From an uncultured Alphaproteobacteria bacterium (lineage in GTDB: Bacteria; Pseudomonadota; Alphaproteobacteria; Rhodobacterales; Rhodobacteraceae): a stretch of 64,000 nt of DNA. The notes below the pieces were generated by a model. That model saw only the letters and a list, made by a program, of their open reading frames with translations. It searched no databases and was not told the origin of the DNA. The translations under genes were made by a program, and so were the position numbers. This document shows, one piece after another, positions 35,355 through 44,504 of the stretch. Location: positions 1 through 64,000 of the forward strand of contig CACNDI010000012.1 in the NCBI GenBank assembly GCA_902619165.1, given 5' to 3'. The stretch's first letter is position 1. The number at the start of each line of letters is the position of its first letter.

Positions 35355-36677
35355 ATGAGTAATTCAAATATAAATAGTCAATACGCAGATCCAAACATGA
35401 CACCACCATTAGGAGAAGCTAGCGCCTTGGGACTTCAACATGTCCTTGCTATGTTTGCTTCTAATGTTACTCCATCGGTAATAGTAGCTGGTGCTGCAGG
35501 ATTGGCATTTGGAGGAGCAGAGCAGATCTATTTAATTCAAATGGCTATGCTTTTTGCCGGTATAGCAACACTATTTCAAACAGTCGGTTTTGGACCAGTG
35601 GGTGCAAGGCTACCTATCATGCAAGGAACTAGTTTTGCTTTTGTGGGCGTATTAGCAGGTATTGCCGCAACCCAAGGTCTATCCGTTGCATTAACATCCT
35701 GTATAATAGGAGGTGTAATTCACTTTCTACTTGGTGCTGTAATTAAAGACATCAGGTGGTTATTTCCACCACTAGTTACAGGGCTAGTTATCCTAGCAAT
35801 TGGCCTTTATTTAATTCCAGTTGCAATCAAGTATGCCGCTGGAGGCGCTGCAAAATTCCAAATGGAAGCGGAAAGCTTTGGCTCTCTAATGCATTGGAGT
35901 GTAGCAGGTGCTGTTGTAATTGTTGCTTTGATATGTAAGTTTTTTGGGAAAGGCTTAATATCGAATGCGGCTGTATTAATTGGTATAATAGCTGGTTACA
36001 TCCTTGCGTTTGCGCAAGGAATGGTCAACTTTGCACCCGTAGCTAAAGCGAGTTGGTTTTCCGGCCTCACACCATTACCTTATGGCTTTGAATTCAGTCT
36101 CGGTGCTGTAATCGCAGTTACATTGGTTTGTATCGTTTCTGCGATAGAGACAGTCGGAGACACATCAGCAACTACAAAGGCTGGGGCAGGTAGAGAAGCA
36201 ACCGATGAAGAAATTTCAGGTGCAACATATGCCGATGGACTGGGTAGCGCTGTAGCGGGAGTTTTTGGAGGGTTACCAAATACCTCATTTAGCCAAAACG
36301 TCGGTATAGTAGGTATGACAGGGGTTATGTCTCGTCATGTAGTGACAATTGGAGCAATAGTTTTGGTCGTCTGTGGCCTGATTCCAAAAATAGGTGCAAT
36401 TATAGCCTCTATGCCACTTCCAGTATTAGGCGGCGGTGTTATAGTTATGTTCGGAATGGTGGCAGCAGCCGGCCTAAATGTATTAAGTGAAGTTAAACTT
36501 AATAGAAGAAATATGGTTATAATCGCCGTTTCATTGGCTGTAGGGTTAGGCTTGAATTTAGTACCTTCCGCGGTTCAATATCTTCCAGGTGTAGTAAAAG
36601 TGTTAGCTACTTCAGCTGTCGCACCAACAGCTATAGTCGCAGTCATACTTAATTTAGTTTTACCAGAGGAAGACTAA
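35355..36677 (+). CDS. NCS2 uracil/xanthine permease
   Basis: The 440-residue proton symporter has about 14 helices, the substrate-binding segment SAIETVGDTSATTK and the NCS2 signature SFSQNVGIVGMTGV. NCS2 members import xanthine, urate or uracil; the last motif alone cannot separate them, but the neighbouring xanthine-to-glyoxylate genes favour a purine. I start at the ATG at 35355 with AAGGAG just upstream, rejecting an in-frame extension to 35313. A terminator follows. Confidence 0.9.
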   Translation: MSNSNINSQYADPNMTPPLGEASALGLQHVLAMFASNVTPSVIVAGAAGLAFGGAEQIYLIQMAMLFAGIATLFQTVGFGPVGARLPIMQGTSFAFVGVLAGIAATQGLSVALTSCIIGGVIHFLLGAVIKDIRWLFPPLVTGLVILAIGLYLIPVAIKYAAGGAAKFQMEAESFGSLMHWSVAGAVVIVALICKFFGKGLISNAAVLIGIIAGYILAFAQGMVNFAPVAKASWFSGLTPLPYGFEFSLGAVIAVTLVCIVSAIETVGDTSATTKAGAGREATDEEISGATYADGLGSAVAGVFGGLPNTSFSQNVGIVGMTGVMSRHVVTIGAIVLVVCGLIPKIGAIIASMPLPVLGGGVIVMFGMVAAAGLNVLSEVKLNRRNMVIIAVSLAVGLGLNLVPSAVQYLPGVVKVLATSAVAPTAIVAVILNLVLPEED

Positions 36678-36694
36678 AACGGAAAAATAAGAAA

Positions 36695-36726
36695 AATAAG
36701 GGCAGTAGTAAATACTGCCCTTATTA
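36695..36726. terminator. Bidirectional terminator after the NCS2 permease
   Basis: AATAAGGGCAGTA pairs perfectly with TACTGCCCTTATT across a five-base loop, giving a 13-bp stem with A- and T-rich flanks on either side. It lies between the permease gene and the convergent gamma-glutamylcyclotransferase-like gene and can stop both. Confidence 0.9.
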
Positions 36727-36755
36727 CTTAAAAAAATGCGTTAGATACTAGCTGA

Positions 36756-37217
36756 TCATTGCTTCCATCGAGCACTTTCATATCCTTTACCACTGTCAGC
36801 TATGATAGAATTTTCATGGGCCTCCAGTAAAAAATCTAAGTTTAAATCGCAGTTTTTGTAGCCTTCGCTAATCACATTGAAATACTTTCTAGATGGTGGA
36901 GCAATTCCATATTTCCCAACCATAATATAGGTCATTGCTGTCACCTGAGTGCCATCTAATATGACATTTAATTCCTTCTTATCGTATAACTGTGGATAGT
37001 CTTCATAAATATCCAGAGCTTTTTCACACTCCTCAGTGATTTGAAAAACTCCTACAGGTACATGTTTACCTAAATCTTTTTCAATAGTAGCGACCGACTT
37101 AAATATTAGTCTCCAGTCTTTCAGCATTGTATTTCCCAGATATCTTGCATTGGGGCACCTGTCCGCCATTTGTCGATGGTTTAAATTTGATCCGTATGCC
37201 AAATATATTTTTGTCAA
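36756..37217 (-). CDS. Gamma-glutamylcyclotransferase-like protein
   Basis: This 153-residue protein has the opening YLAYGSNLNHRQM of the GGCT/AIG2 fold, where YGSN forms the substrate cavity. The likely catalytic Glu lies in the central segment (DIYEDYPQLYDKKELNV). Family enzymes release 5-oxoproline from gamma-glutamyl amines or glutathione. Neighbouring genes do not point to a pathway. The ATG at 37217 has GGAG upstream. Confidence 0.85.
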   Translation of the reverse strand: MTKIYLAYGSNLNHRQMADRCPNARYLGNTMLKDWRLIFKSVATIEKDLGKHVPVGVFQITEECEKALDIYEDYPQLYDKKELNVILDGTQVTAMTYIMVGKYGIAPPSRKYFNVISEGYKNCDLNLDFLLEAHENSIIADSGKGYESARWKQ

Positions 37218-37321
37218 CTATTTCTCCTAATGAAGACATTTATTGGTCTATCATGAATAGGAAATTACGAGTAGTATTATTACCAACTAATAGTATTTAT
37301 TGTTATAAAGGGAGTTCTCTA

Positions 37322-37555
37322 ATGGTTGAACAGATGTGGGGTTTATTCCTATATTCTGTAGTAAGTGGCATTGGGTTCGATGTATCGCATTCTATTAGTG
37401 ATCTGAATCGATCCTATCTAACAAAAAATGCATGTGTTGAAGCTGCAAAATCACTAAATAAAAAACCGAATCGTGATAAACAAATTGGGCTTGATAACGG
37501 TGTTAGCATCCGTTACGTCTGTCTACTAAAGCCTAGCAATGATCCTACTACTTAG
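37322..37555 (+). CDS. Unknown small protein (77 aa)
   Basis: The frame is open back to 37127, but a strong GGGAG seven bases before the ATG at 37322 and the overlap of the longer version with the opposing gene favour the short form. The product begins with a short hydrophobic stretch (WGLFLYSVVSGIGF) and is otherwise soluble, with two cysteines. I do not recognise it. It borders a gene-free AT-rich stretch on its right. Confidence 0.6.
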   Translation: MVEQMWGLFLYSVVSGIGFDVSHSISDLNRSYLTKNACVEAAKSLNKKPNRDKQIGLDNGVSIRYVCLLKPSNDPTT

Positions 37556-37837
37556 AAAATTTACTGTAAGAAAAAAAGCAATTTTTTAGATTTTTCAATG
37601 AGATAGTGCCTGTGGATAAAATTGTTGATAAAAAAGCTATTGACTTGACCGGTTAAATTAAAGCCTTTTTTTGTATTTCACTGAGAATCAGTAACAAATT
37701 TCTAAGTTATTGATTTAAAGCACTTTTTTTATTTTTTATGTCTTTTTGTGAAGATTATTTTTTAAAAATATCTTTTTGAGCGTGATTCTAAACCGTCGTG
37801 GACAAAACGAATCAAGCATAAAAGTTATCTTTTATTG
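37556..37837. other. Gene-free AT-rich stretch with two DnaA boxes
   Basis: No frame is convincing here. TGTGGATAA at 37611-37619 is a perfect DnaA box (TTATCCACA on the other strand). TGTTGATAA at 37623-37631 differs from the consensus at one base and lies in the same orientation three bases on. Long T/A runs follow (37640-37780). GANTC sites for CcrM-type methylation are at 37685, 37784 and 37809. The flanking genes converge on it. It could be an origin-like or DnaA-regulated element, or nothing. Confidence 0.35.
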
Positions 37838-38905
37838 TTATAGTTGATAATTCGGTGTTGACAGTGATATTTTTTTCTCGTCATCACTCATTTCTTCAGG
37901 AATTTCTTCAAAAAGGGGTGAAGACAGATACCTTTCTCCAGTATCAGGCAACATACACAAAATATTTGAGTCAGGTGGGGCATCTTTTGCAACTTCCATA
38001 GCAATTGCAAATGTTGAACCTCCCGATATTCCTGTAATAATTCCTTCCGCTCGCGCTAATCTTTTTGCCCATGTAATTCCTTGCTCACCGGAAACGGGAA
38101 GCAACTTGTCAAAATAGTTATTATCTATGGCCTCCTGCAGAACAAATGGTATAAAATCTGGTGTCCACCCCTGGATCAAATGGGGGTTCCAAGAAGAGTG
38201 ACTTGTAGCTGGTGTATTGTCGGAATGTCTATCTTGCTTCAATTCACTCCCAATCAAAGCTGCGTTTTCCGGCTCGGTTAAAATTATTTTGGTTCCAGGA
38301 CTTTTTTCTCTCAATACCCGTCCAACTCCAGAAACAGTTCCTCCAGTACCATACCCACTAACCCAATAATCCAATCCAACATCCGAGAAGTCAGTCAAAA
38401 TCTCTTGTGCTGTGGTATTTTGATGTATTTCTGCATTTGCCTCTGTTTCAAATTGTTGTGCAAAAAACCATCCATTTTTTTCGGCCAGCTCTTTTGCCTT
38501 ATTATACATTCCAAAACCCTTTTCGGCTCTAGGCGTCAAAACAACTTTGGCACCCAAATATCTCATAATTTTCCTTCGCTCTATCGAAAAACTGTCTGCC
38601 ATAGTCACGACAAGGGGATAGCCCCTAGCCGCACACACCATTGCCAATCCGATACCCGTGTTGCCACTTGTTGCTTCGACTACTGTCTGGCCTGGCTTGA
38701 GCAAGCCTTTTTGCTCAGCATTTTCTATAATACTTATTGCTAGACGGTCCTTGACTGAACTGGCGGGATTAAAAAACTCAGCTTTGACATACATATTTAC
38801 ATGCTTGGGTGCTAGAGTATTTATTCTTATGCAAGGCGTATCCCCTATAGTTTCTGTTACGCTCTCATAAAGCTTGCTTTTTCCTTTAGTTGTTCGCTTT
38901 TCCAA
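37838..38905 (-). CDS. cysK: Cysteine synthase (PLP-dependent)
   Basis: The 355-residue product is a fold-type II PLP enzyme that makes cysteine from O-acetylserine and sulfide. Visible landmarks are the Schiff-base Lys52 in ASSVKDR, the acetate loop EATSGNTGIG at 79-88, the phosphate loop GYGTGGTVSGVGR and the C-terminal GISGGST. It is longer than E. coli CysK through a C-terminal tail of about 30 residues. Translation starts at TTG with GGAGG five bases before it. It lies 18 nt behind paaK, an odd placement for a sulfur gene. Confidence 0.88.
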   Translation of the reverse strand: MEKRTTKGKSKLYESVTETIGDTPCIRINTLAPKHVNMYVKAEFFNPASSVKDRLAISIIENAEQKGLLKPGQTVVEATSGNTGIGLAMVCAARGYPLVVTMADSFSIERRKIMRYLGAKVVLTPRAEKGFGMYNKAKELAEKNGWFFAQQFETEANAEIHQNTTAQEILTDFSDVGLDYWVSGYGTGGTVSGVGRVLREKSPGTKIILTEPENAALIGSELKQDRHSDNTPATSHSSWNPHLIQGWTPDFIPFVLQEAIDNNYFDKLLPVSGEQGITWAKRLARAEGIITGISGGSTFAIAMEVAKDAPPDSNILCMLPDTGERYLSSPLFEEIPEEMSDDEKKISLSTPNYQL

Positions 38906-38923
38906 TTTTTCCTCCGTTTGATA

Positions 38924-40228
38924 TTATCTTTCGTCAATTACTCTTACAGCCTTTCCTTCCGACCTTGGCACCGAGCCTTTTTTTCCAACATTTACCTCAA
39001 TGCTTAACCCCATGATGTCCTTTACACGTTTTTTCAGGTTAGCAGACAAATTTTCCACATAGGATTGTTCCACATCTTCTGACTTGTAGTGCTCAGTATA
39101 CACTATCATCTTGTCCATCCTTCCATCCTTAATCAGTTTAATTTGAAAATGAGGGGATAAACTATCTATTTTTAATAATTGTTCCTCAATTTGCGTGGGA
39201 AAAATATTTACCCCTCTAATTATCAACATATCATCGCTGCGGCCGGTTATCTTTTCCATCCTGCGCATAGAGCGCGCGGTACCCTTCATCAATTTTGTTA
39301 AATCCTTGGTCCTGTATCTAATTATAGGAAAGGCCTCTTTGCATAAAGATGAAAAAACCAACTCACCTTTCTCCCCATCCTCTAAAACATTTCCAGTTTC
39401 CACATTGATTATCTCTGGATAAAAATAATCTTCCCAAACGTGTAAACCGTCTTTTGACTCAACACATTCATTAGCCACTCCCGGTCCGAGTACCTCTGAT
39501 AGTCCATAAATATCAACTGCATGCATATCAAATTGCGACTCAATCTCGCTACGCATAGAGTTTGTCCAAGGCTCAGCTCCGAAAATACCAACTTCCAATG
39601 AAGATTTCTTAGGGTCTAAACCCTGTGCTTTGAATTCATCTAAAATAGATAGAATGTAAGAGGGTGTAACGGTTATGCCTTTAGGCATAAAATCGTTGAT
39701 CAGCTGTACTTGTCTTGCTGTCATACCACCAGAAACTGGGATAACCGTTAATCCCATTTTTTCAGCCCCTCCATGCAAGCCCAGGCCACCAGTAAACAGC
39801 CCATAACCATATGCATTATGAAGCATGTCTCCCTTTTTCATGCCCGAGGCACGTAGACATCGCTCAATTAAGTGCTCCCACATTTCCAAATCATTTTTCG
39901 TGTAAGCAACAACTGTCGGTTTTCCTGTGGTGCCGGATGAAGCATGTATTCTAGCAATATCCTTTAATTTATGTGCAAACATATTAAATGGATAGTTCTT
40001 TCTAAGATCTTCTTTTGTTGTAAATGGGAATAGCTTTATATCCTCCAAATATTTCAAATCACTAGGATGAATTCCGATTTCATCATATTTTTTTTTGTAA
40101 AATGCAACATTCTTATAGGCGTGATCGACAGACCACTTTAATCTAACAAGTTGTAGGGCTTTTATTTCGTCAATAGATGCAATCTCAATTGGTTCCAATT
40201 CGTGTTTTTTTGGAGTTAAATCCCTCAT
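38924..40228 (-). CDS. paaK: Phenylacetate-CoA ligase
   Basis: PaaK activates phenylacetate to its CoA thioester with ATP, the entry step to the genes on the other side of the promoter region. The 434-residue adenylate-forming enzyme has the P-loop SSGTTGKPT at 97-105, DIYGLSEVLGPGVANEC, YRTKDLT and a C-terminal lid with the catalytic Lys (RSEGKAVRV). AAGGA stands nine bases before the ATG. It follows paaI by five bases. Confidence 0.95.
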   Translation of the reverse strand: MRDLTPKKHELEPIEIASIDEIKALQLVRLKWSVDHAYKNVAFYKKKYDEIGIHPSDLKYLEDIKLFPFTTKEDLRKNYPFNMFAHKLKDIARIHASSGTTGKPTVVAYTKNDLEMWEHLIERCLRASGMKKGDMLHNAYGYGLFTGGLGLHGGAEKMGLTVIPVSGGMTARQVQLINDFMPKGITVTPSYILSILDEFKAQGLDPKKSSLEVGIFGAEPWTNSMRSEIESQFDMHAVDIYGLSEVLGPGVANECVESKDGLHVWEDYFYPEIINVETGNVLEDGEKGELVFSSLCKEAFPIIRYRTKDLTKLMKGTARSMRRMEKITGRSDDMLIIRGVNIFPTQIEEQLLKIDSLSPHFQIKLIKDGRMDKMIVYTEHYKSEDVEQSYVENLSANLKKRVKDIMGLSIEVNVGKKGSVPRSEGKAVRVIDER

Positions 40229-40233
40229 TCATT

Positions 40234-40659
40234 TTATTCCTTAAAGTTTTGCCCACCGATCGTTCTTGAAAGTCCTCTGAACTCGGCTATTTTCTGTTTC
40301 TTGTTATTAAAAACGGAAACATCATAAATCCCTGATCGGCCAGTTCGACTAACCTCTCTAGCCTTTGCTATCAGCTTTTCACCTTTTTGCGCGGGCGATA
40401 TAAAAGTAATCATATTATTTTGGGCAACTGCCGCTTGATTATAGCTATTACAGGCAAACGCAAAAGCACTGTCTGCAAGGGTAAAGATAAATCCTCCGTG
40501 GCAAATGTCGTGCCCATTGAGGTGTTTCTGCTTTACTATTAAACTTAAATCAGCTTTTCCAGGGGCTATGCTTTCTATTTTTATTCCAATTCCCTTAGAA
40601 GCTTTATCTTTCTTCCACATTGTCTCTGCAGATTTTTTTGCTCGTTCTAAAGGCGTCAT
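40234..40659 (-). CDS. paaI: PaaI-type hotdog thioesterase
   Basis: This 141-residue single hotdog domain has the catalytic HGGFIFTLADSAFAFACN segment, where the Asp/Asn pair and G-G turn bind acyl-CoA. PaaI hydrolyses stalled intermediates such as ring-1,2-dihydroxyphenylacetyl-CoA and so frees CoA. It leads the leftward paaI-paaK-cysK unit, divergent from paaABCDE. The 163 bases between the two units are AT-rich and hold the promoters; no clear PaaX/PaaR site is seen. Confidence 0.93.
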   Translation of the reverse strand: MTPLERAKKSAETMWKKDKASKGIGIKIESIAPGKADLSLIVKQKHLNGHDICHGGFIFTLADSAFAFACNSYNQAAVAQNNMITFISPAQKGEKLIAKAREVSRTGRSGIYDVSVFNNKKQKIAEFRGLSRTIGGQNFKE

Positions 40660-40822
40660 ACCACAATTCCATTAAACCAAAAATTGGATTTCCGTTAGAT
40701 TAACATTAGATAAAACCTTATCACAATTTTTTTTGGTATATTTTTTGGTAGATATTGAAGAGCAACCTTTTTTAACATATAAGATATTTATAAAGATTAC
40801 ACGTAAATGATAGACAAGTGCA

Positions 40823-41794
40823 ATGGCTAGAAAACAAAACGAAAAAATAGTATCTTTGGAAGAATTTCAGGAAAAAATCGATCGAGATGAAAAAATAGAG
40901 CCCAAAGACTCTATGCCTGAAGCCTACAGAAAAACATTGATCAGACAAATAGGGCAACACGCGCATTCAGAGGTTGTGGGTATGCTCCCAGAGGGAAACT
41001 GGATTACTCGAGCTCCTACACTTAGAAGAAAGTTATCTCTTTTAGCAAAGGTGCAAGACGAAGCAGGCCATGGACTATACCTATATTGCGCAGCCGAGAC
41101 CCTCGGAAAATCAAGAATGGAAATGAACCAAGAACTCCTGTCCGGTAAAGCAAAATACTCATCAATCTTTAATTACCCTACTCCTACATGGGCAGACATT
41201 GGTGCCATTGGGTGGCTTGTCGACGGTGCAGCAATAATGAACCAAATTCCCCTTTGCCGATGTTCATATGGTCCGTACGCGCGAGCAATGATAAGGATAT
41301 GCAAGGAAGAAAGTTTCCACCAACGACAAGGATATGAAATAATGCTTACCCTTGCTAGAGGGACGAAAGCACAGAAAGAAATGGCACAGAGAGCCTTGAA
41401 CAGATGGTGGTGGCCAAGTGTTATGATGTTTGGGCCAAGTGATGCTGATAGTCCTAACACTGAAAACTCTGTAAAATGGAAAATAAAAAGATACACAAAC
41501 GATGAGCTGCGGCAGAAATTTGTGGATGCTATCGTTCCTCAGGCCGAAAAAATCGGCCTTACCGTTCCTGATAAAGACTTGAAGTGGGATAAAAAAAGAA
41601 ATAATGGCCAAGGTGGTTATGCGTATGGAGAAATAAACTGGGATGAGTTTTGGAGAGTAGTAAGAGGGGATGGTCCGATGAACAATGAAAGGATATCTGC
41701 CAAACAAAAAGCTTGGAACGAAGGTAGCTGGGTCAGAGCTGCAGCACATGCACATGCTTTAAAGAAACAAACTGCCTTACAGGCTGCTGAATAA
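40823..41794 (+). CDS. paaA: Phenylacetyl-CoA epoxidase, catalytic subunit
   Basis: PaaA is the di-iron oxygenase subunit that epoxidises the ring of phenylacetyl-CoA. The 323-residue protein has the carboxylate-bridged di-iron ligands in a ferritin-like bundle: [14 protein letters not shown] (E-x-x-H) and [15 protein letters not shown]. The [17 protein letters not shown] segment is typical of PaaA. The length is normal. It heads a rightward operon with overlapping or abutting genes paaABCDE. Confidence 0.96.
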   Translation: MARKQNEKIVSLEEFQEKIDRDEKIEPKDSMPEAYRKTLIRQIGQHAHSEVVGMLPEGNWITRAPTLRRKLSLLAKVQDEAGHGLYLYCAAETLGKSRMEMNQELLSGKAKYSSIFNYPTPTWADIGAIGWLVDGAAIMNQIPLCRCSYGPYARAMIRICKEESFHQRQGYEIMLTLARGTKAQKEMAQRALNRWWWPSVMMFGPSDADSPNTENSVKWKIKRYTNDELRQKFVDAIVPQAEKIGLTVPDKDLKWDKKRNNGQGGYAYGEINWDEFWRVVRGDGPMNNERISAKQKAWNEGSWVRAAAHAHALKKQTALQAAE

Positions 41795-41795
41795 A

Positions 41796-42086
41796 TTGGT
41801 TAGTGAGGAAAAAGAATCTATCCTCTGGGAGGTATTTATACAGCCAAAAAATGGCCTGTCACATCGTCACTGTGGATCAATTCATGCTCCAGACCGCGAA
41901 ATGGCAATATTATCTGCAAGAAACGTATACAGTCGTAGGGGAGAGGGACAGTCAATTTGGGTTGTAAAGTCTATCGACATAGTATCTTCTGATCCTGATG
42001 AGAAAGAAGAAACTTTTAGTTCTGATGATAAAATTTATCGCCATCCCACTTTTTATGATGTTCCAGATGATGTAGGTCACATGTAA
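41796..42086 (+). CDS. paaB: Phenylacetyl-CoA epoxidase subunit B
   Basis: This 96-residue subunit, thought to link PaaAC heterodimers, shows the family opening WEVFIQPKNGLSHRHCGSIHAPDREMAI and the VYSRRGEGQSIWVV segment. No ATG fits; TTG at 41796, two bases after the paaA stop, is the likely start. Its stop shares one base with the paaC start (TAATG). Confidence 0.93.
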   Translation: MVSEEKESILWEVFIQPKNGLSHRHCGSIHAPDREMAILSARNVYSRRGEGQSIWVVKSIDIVSSDPDEKEETFSSDDKIYRHPTFYDVPDDVGHM

Positions 42087-42853
42087 TGAAAAGTAATACG
42101 GCCGATATGGTTTTTGAAGGTCTGCTGAGAATAGCTGATGATAATTTAATATTAGGCCACAGAACATCAGAGTGGTGTGGACATGCCCCCACACTCGAAG
42201 AAGATCTTGCACTTCCAAATATCGCTCTAGACTTAATTGGACACGCACAAACCTTGTACTGCTTGGCGTGTGAAATAAATTCAAGATATAAAAATGAGGA
42301 TCAACTAGCGTTCCTGCGACTTGAACATGAATATAAAAATTTATTGCTTGTTGAGCAGGAAAACGGTGATTTTGGAAATACTGTCTTAAGACTTTTCTAT
42401 TTTTCGACCTTCATGAAATATTTTTGGGAGAGAGTTAAAATTAACTGCTGCTTTAAAAAGCTAAAGGAATTCTCGGAGAAGGCATTTTTGGAAACTTCAT
42501 ATCATTCGAGATATGCGTCTCAATGGGTTGTCACCTTAGGCGATGGCACAGATGAAAGCAATTTAAAAATGTCTAATGCTATTTCAAACTTAGAACCTTT
42601 CTTAGGAGAGCTTTTTAATAATGACGATTTTACTGAAATGTGCTCACAAAATGATTTCCTTCCCGAACCAACATCGATATTTGAAAGTTGGAAAAATGAA
42701 GTTGAGGCAATTCTACAAAAAGGGAATTTAAATTTTCCAGACATTATTTTAAAAAAAAGAGGTGGACGGAAAGGTGAACACAGTGAAGCATTTGGCTACT
42801 TACTTTCAGACCTACAATATATGCAAAGAGCGTATCCAAACTCAAGTTGGTGA
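42086..42853 (+). CDS. paaC: Phenylacetyl-CoA epoxidase subunit C
   Basis: PaaC is the structural partner of PaaA and has the same helical bundle without a complete iron site. The 255-residue protein contains DDNLILGHRTSEWCGHAPTLEEDLALPNIALDLIGHAQ, which is diagnostic for PaaC, and FSEKAFLETSYHSRYASQWVVTLGDGTDES. Its start overlaps the paaB stop by one base, and its end overlaps the upstream region of paaD. Confidence 0.95.
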   Translation: MKSNTADMVFEGLLRIADDNLILGHRTSEWCGHAPTLEEDLALPNIALDLIGHAQTLYCLACEINSRYKNEDQLAFLRLEHEYKNLLLVEQENGDFGNTVLRLFYFSTFMKYFWERVKINCCFKKLKEFSEKAFLETSYHSRYASQWVVTLGDGTDESNLKMSNAISNLEPFLGELFNNDDFTEMCSQNDFLPEPTSIFESWKNEVEAILQKGNLNFPDIILKKRGGRKGEHSEAFGYLLSDLQYMQRAYPNSSW

Positions 42854-42855
42854 AC

Positions 42856-43338
42856 ATGGAAAAAGGCACTGAAAAAGCATGGGATGTCTTAAAAGACTTG
42901 ACCGATCCTGAATTGCCCTTCCTAACATTAGACGATTTGGGAGTAATCAGAGAAATCAAGCGCAACGATAAAAACCATGTAGTTACTATTGCTCCAACCT
43001 ACATTGGATGCCCAGCTATTTCAGTCATTGAGGAAAAAATTGCAAGTGAATTAAAAAAGATAGGTATATCGCCCATAATTGAAAAGTCATTTTCGCCACC
43101 ATGGAGCTCAGATTGGATTTCTGAAAATGGGAGAAAAAAAATGGAGGAGTTTGGAATTTCACCCCCACATCCCAGGATAGCAGAGACTATTGGTGATCCC
43201 TTATTAAAAGATGTAAAGTGTCCACAATGTACGTCTTATAGAACCGAAAAGGTATCTGAATTTGGCTCAACAGCATGCAAATCATTATATAGATGTTTGG
43301 ATTGCAAAGAGCCCTTTGATCATTTTAAGTGTGTTTAA
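42856..43338 (+). CDS. paaD: Phenylacetyl-CoA epoxidase subunit D (maturation factor)
   Basis: PaaD is an iron-sulfur-handling protein of the DUF59/MIP18 type, needed for epoxidase assembly. The 160 residues have the DUF59 opening LTDPELPFLTLDDLGV and a Cys in APTYIGCPA. A C-terminal zinc-ribbon-like part carries four Cys in CPQC and CLDC, plus a further Cys. I take the ATG at 42856; a GTG two codons upstream, overlapping the paaC stop, is also possible. Confidence 0.92.
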   Translation: MEKGTEKAWDVLKDLTDPELPFLTLDDLGVIREIKRNDKNHVVTIAPTYIGCPAISVIEEKIASELKKIGISPIIEKSFSPPWSSDWISENGRKKMEEFGISPPHPRIAETIGDPLLKDVKCPQCTSYRTEKVSEFGSTACKSLYRCLDCKEPFDHFKCV

Positions 43339-44403
43339 ATGGTCAAACAAAAATTTTACGATCTTAAAATAAACTCAATCAAGAGAGAGACAACAGGCAG
43401 CAGTAGAATAAAATTCAGTCTGCCCAACTCTCTGCACGAGAAATTTAATCATAAACCTGGCCAATATGTAAGTGTCAGATTCAATATGAAAGAAGAGAAC
43501 TACACTAGGACCTATTCCATCAGTTCTGAACCCAATAAAAACTTTATTGAGATAGGCGTCAAACATATAGAAAATGGTATGTTTTCAGAATTTCTTAAAA
43601 CAAAAAAAATAGAGGATGTAGTCCAAATATCTAACCCTGATGGTAGTTTTGTTGTTAATAGCGAAAACGCAAATCATCTCCTACTTATAGCGGCTGGGTC
43701 AGGGATTACTCCAATTATGTCTATTTTGAAGTCTACACTAAGAAGAAATAACAAATCGAGAATAACACTTTTATACTCAAATAAAACGTACGCCGATATG
43801 ATGTACAAAACAGAAATACAGGATTTAAAAGATAAGTATCTTGATAGGTTATTAGTTTTTAACTTTTTTTCAAGAGAGCTCCAGAGCACAGAATTTCTGA
43901 ATGGACGAATAACACAAGATAAAATAGCGTATTTGAGCGACGGAAATCTTATTGATCTGGAAGATCTAGACCAATGTTTTATTTGTGGACCATTAGATAT
44001 GACTAAATCCTTGCAATCATATTTAAAAGATAATGGAGTGGCAGAAAAAAAAATTACGACTGAATTATTTTTTGTGGCTAAAGAGAAAATTATAGAACGT
44101 ATTTCTCAAAATTTAGAGGAAGGGGAGAGTAAAATAGAGCTCCTAATAGACGGAAGTAAAAAATCTTTTCTTATGAGCAAGAATGACGATTTTATAGATA
44201 AAGCTAACCAAAATGGAATTAATGTGCCTTATTCTTGCAAAAACGGCATGTGCGCAACTTGTAGATGCAAGGTCAGTTCGGGTGAAGCAAAAATGAGAAA
44301 GAATTACTCTTTGGAAGAGTGGGAAATAAAAAAAGGATTTGTTTTGTCTTGCCAATTAGAACCATTAGGCAAAGTAATATCTCTCGATTTTGATATAATA
44401 TAA
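43339..44403 (+). CDS. paaE: Phenylacetyl-CoA epoxidase reductase
   Basis: PaaE transfers electrons from NADPH to PaaA. The 354-residue chain has an FNR-type FAD domain (RTYSISSEPN), an NAD(P) domain (LLIAAGSGITPIMSIL, CGPLDM) and a C-terminal plant-type [2Fe-2S] domain with Cys300, Cys305, Cys308 and Cys338. Domain order and length match PaaE. It abuts paaD. No ring-opening (paaZ) or beta-oxidation (paaF, G, H, J) gene follows; a flavoprotein gene begins about 100 nt later. Confidence 0.95.
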   Translation: MVKQKFYDLKINSIKRETTGSSRIKFSLPNSLHEKFNHKPGQYVSVRFNMKEENYTRTYSISSEPNKNFIEIGVKHIENGMFSEFLKTKKIEDVVQISNPDGSFVVNSENANHLLLIAAGSGITPIMSILKSTLRRNNKSRITLLYSNKTYADMMYKTEIQDLKDKYLDRLLVFNFFSRELQSTEFLNGRITQDKIAYLSDGNLIDLEDLDQCFICGPLDMTKSLQSYLKDNGVAEKKITTELFFVAKEKIIERISQNLEEGESKIELLIDGSKKSFLMSKNDDFIDKANQNGINVPYSCKNGMCATCRCKVSSGEAKMRKNYSLEEWEIKKGFVLSCQLEPLGKVISLDFDII

Positions 44404-44504
44404 GTTGGAAATTAAGAGATGATTGATATAGTTTAAGCTGTTTATTCAATCTATTGCTTTTTATTAAAAATCTTTGTTAATATTAAGAACGAATGGGGAA
44501 TTTG

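Noticed and set aside
37127-37321. N-terminal extension of the 77-residue protein
   Set aside because: It runs over the opposing GGCT gene, and the strong ribosome site before 37322 supports the shorter form.
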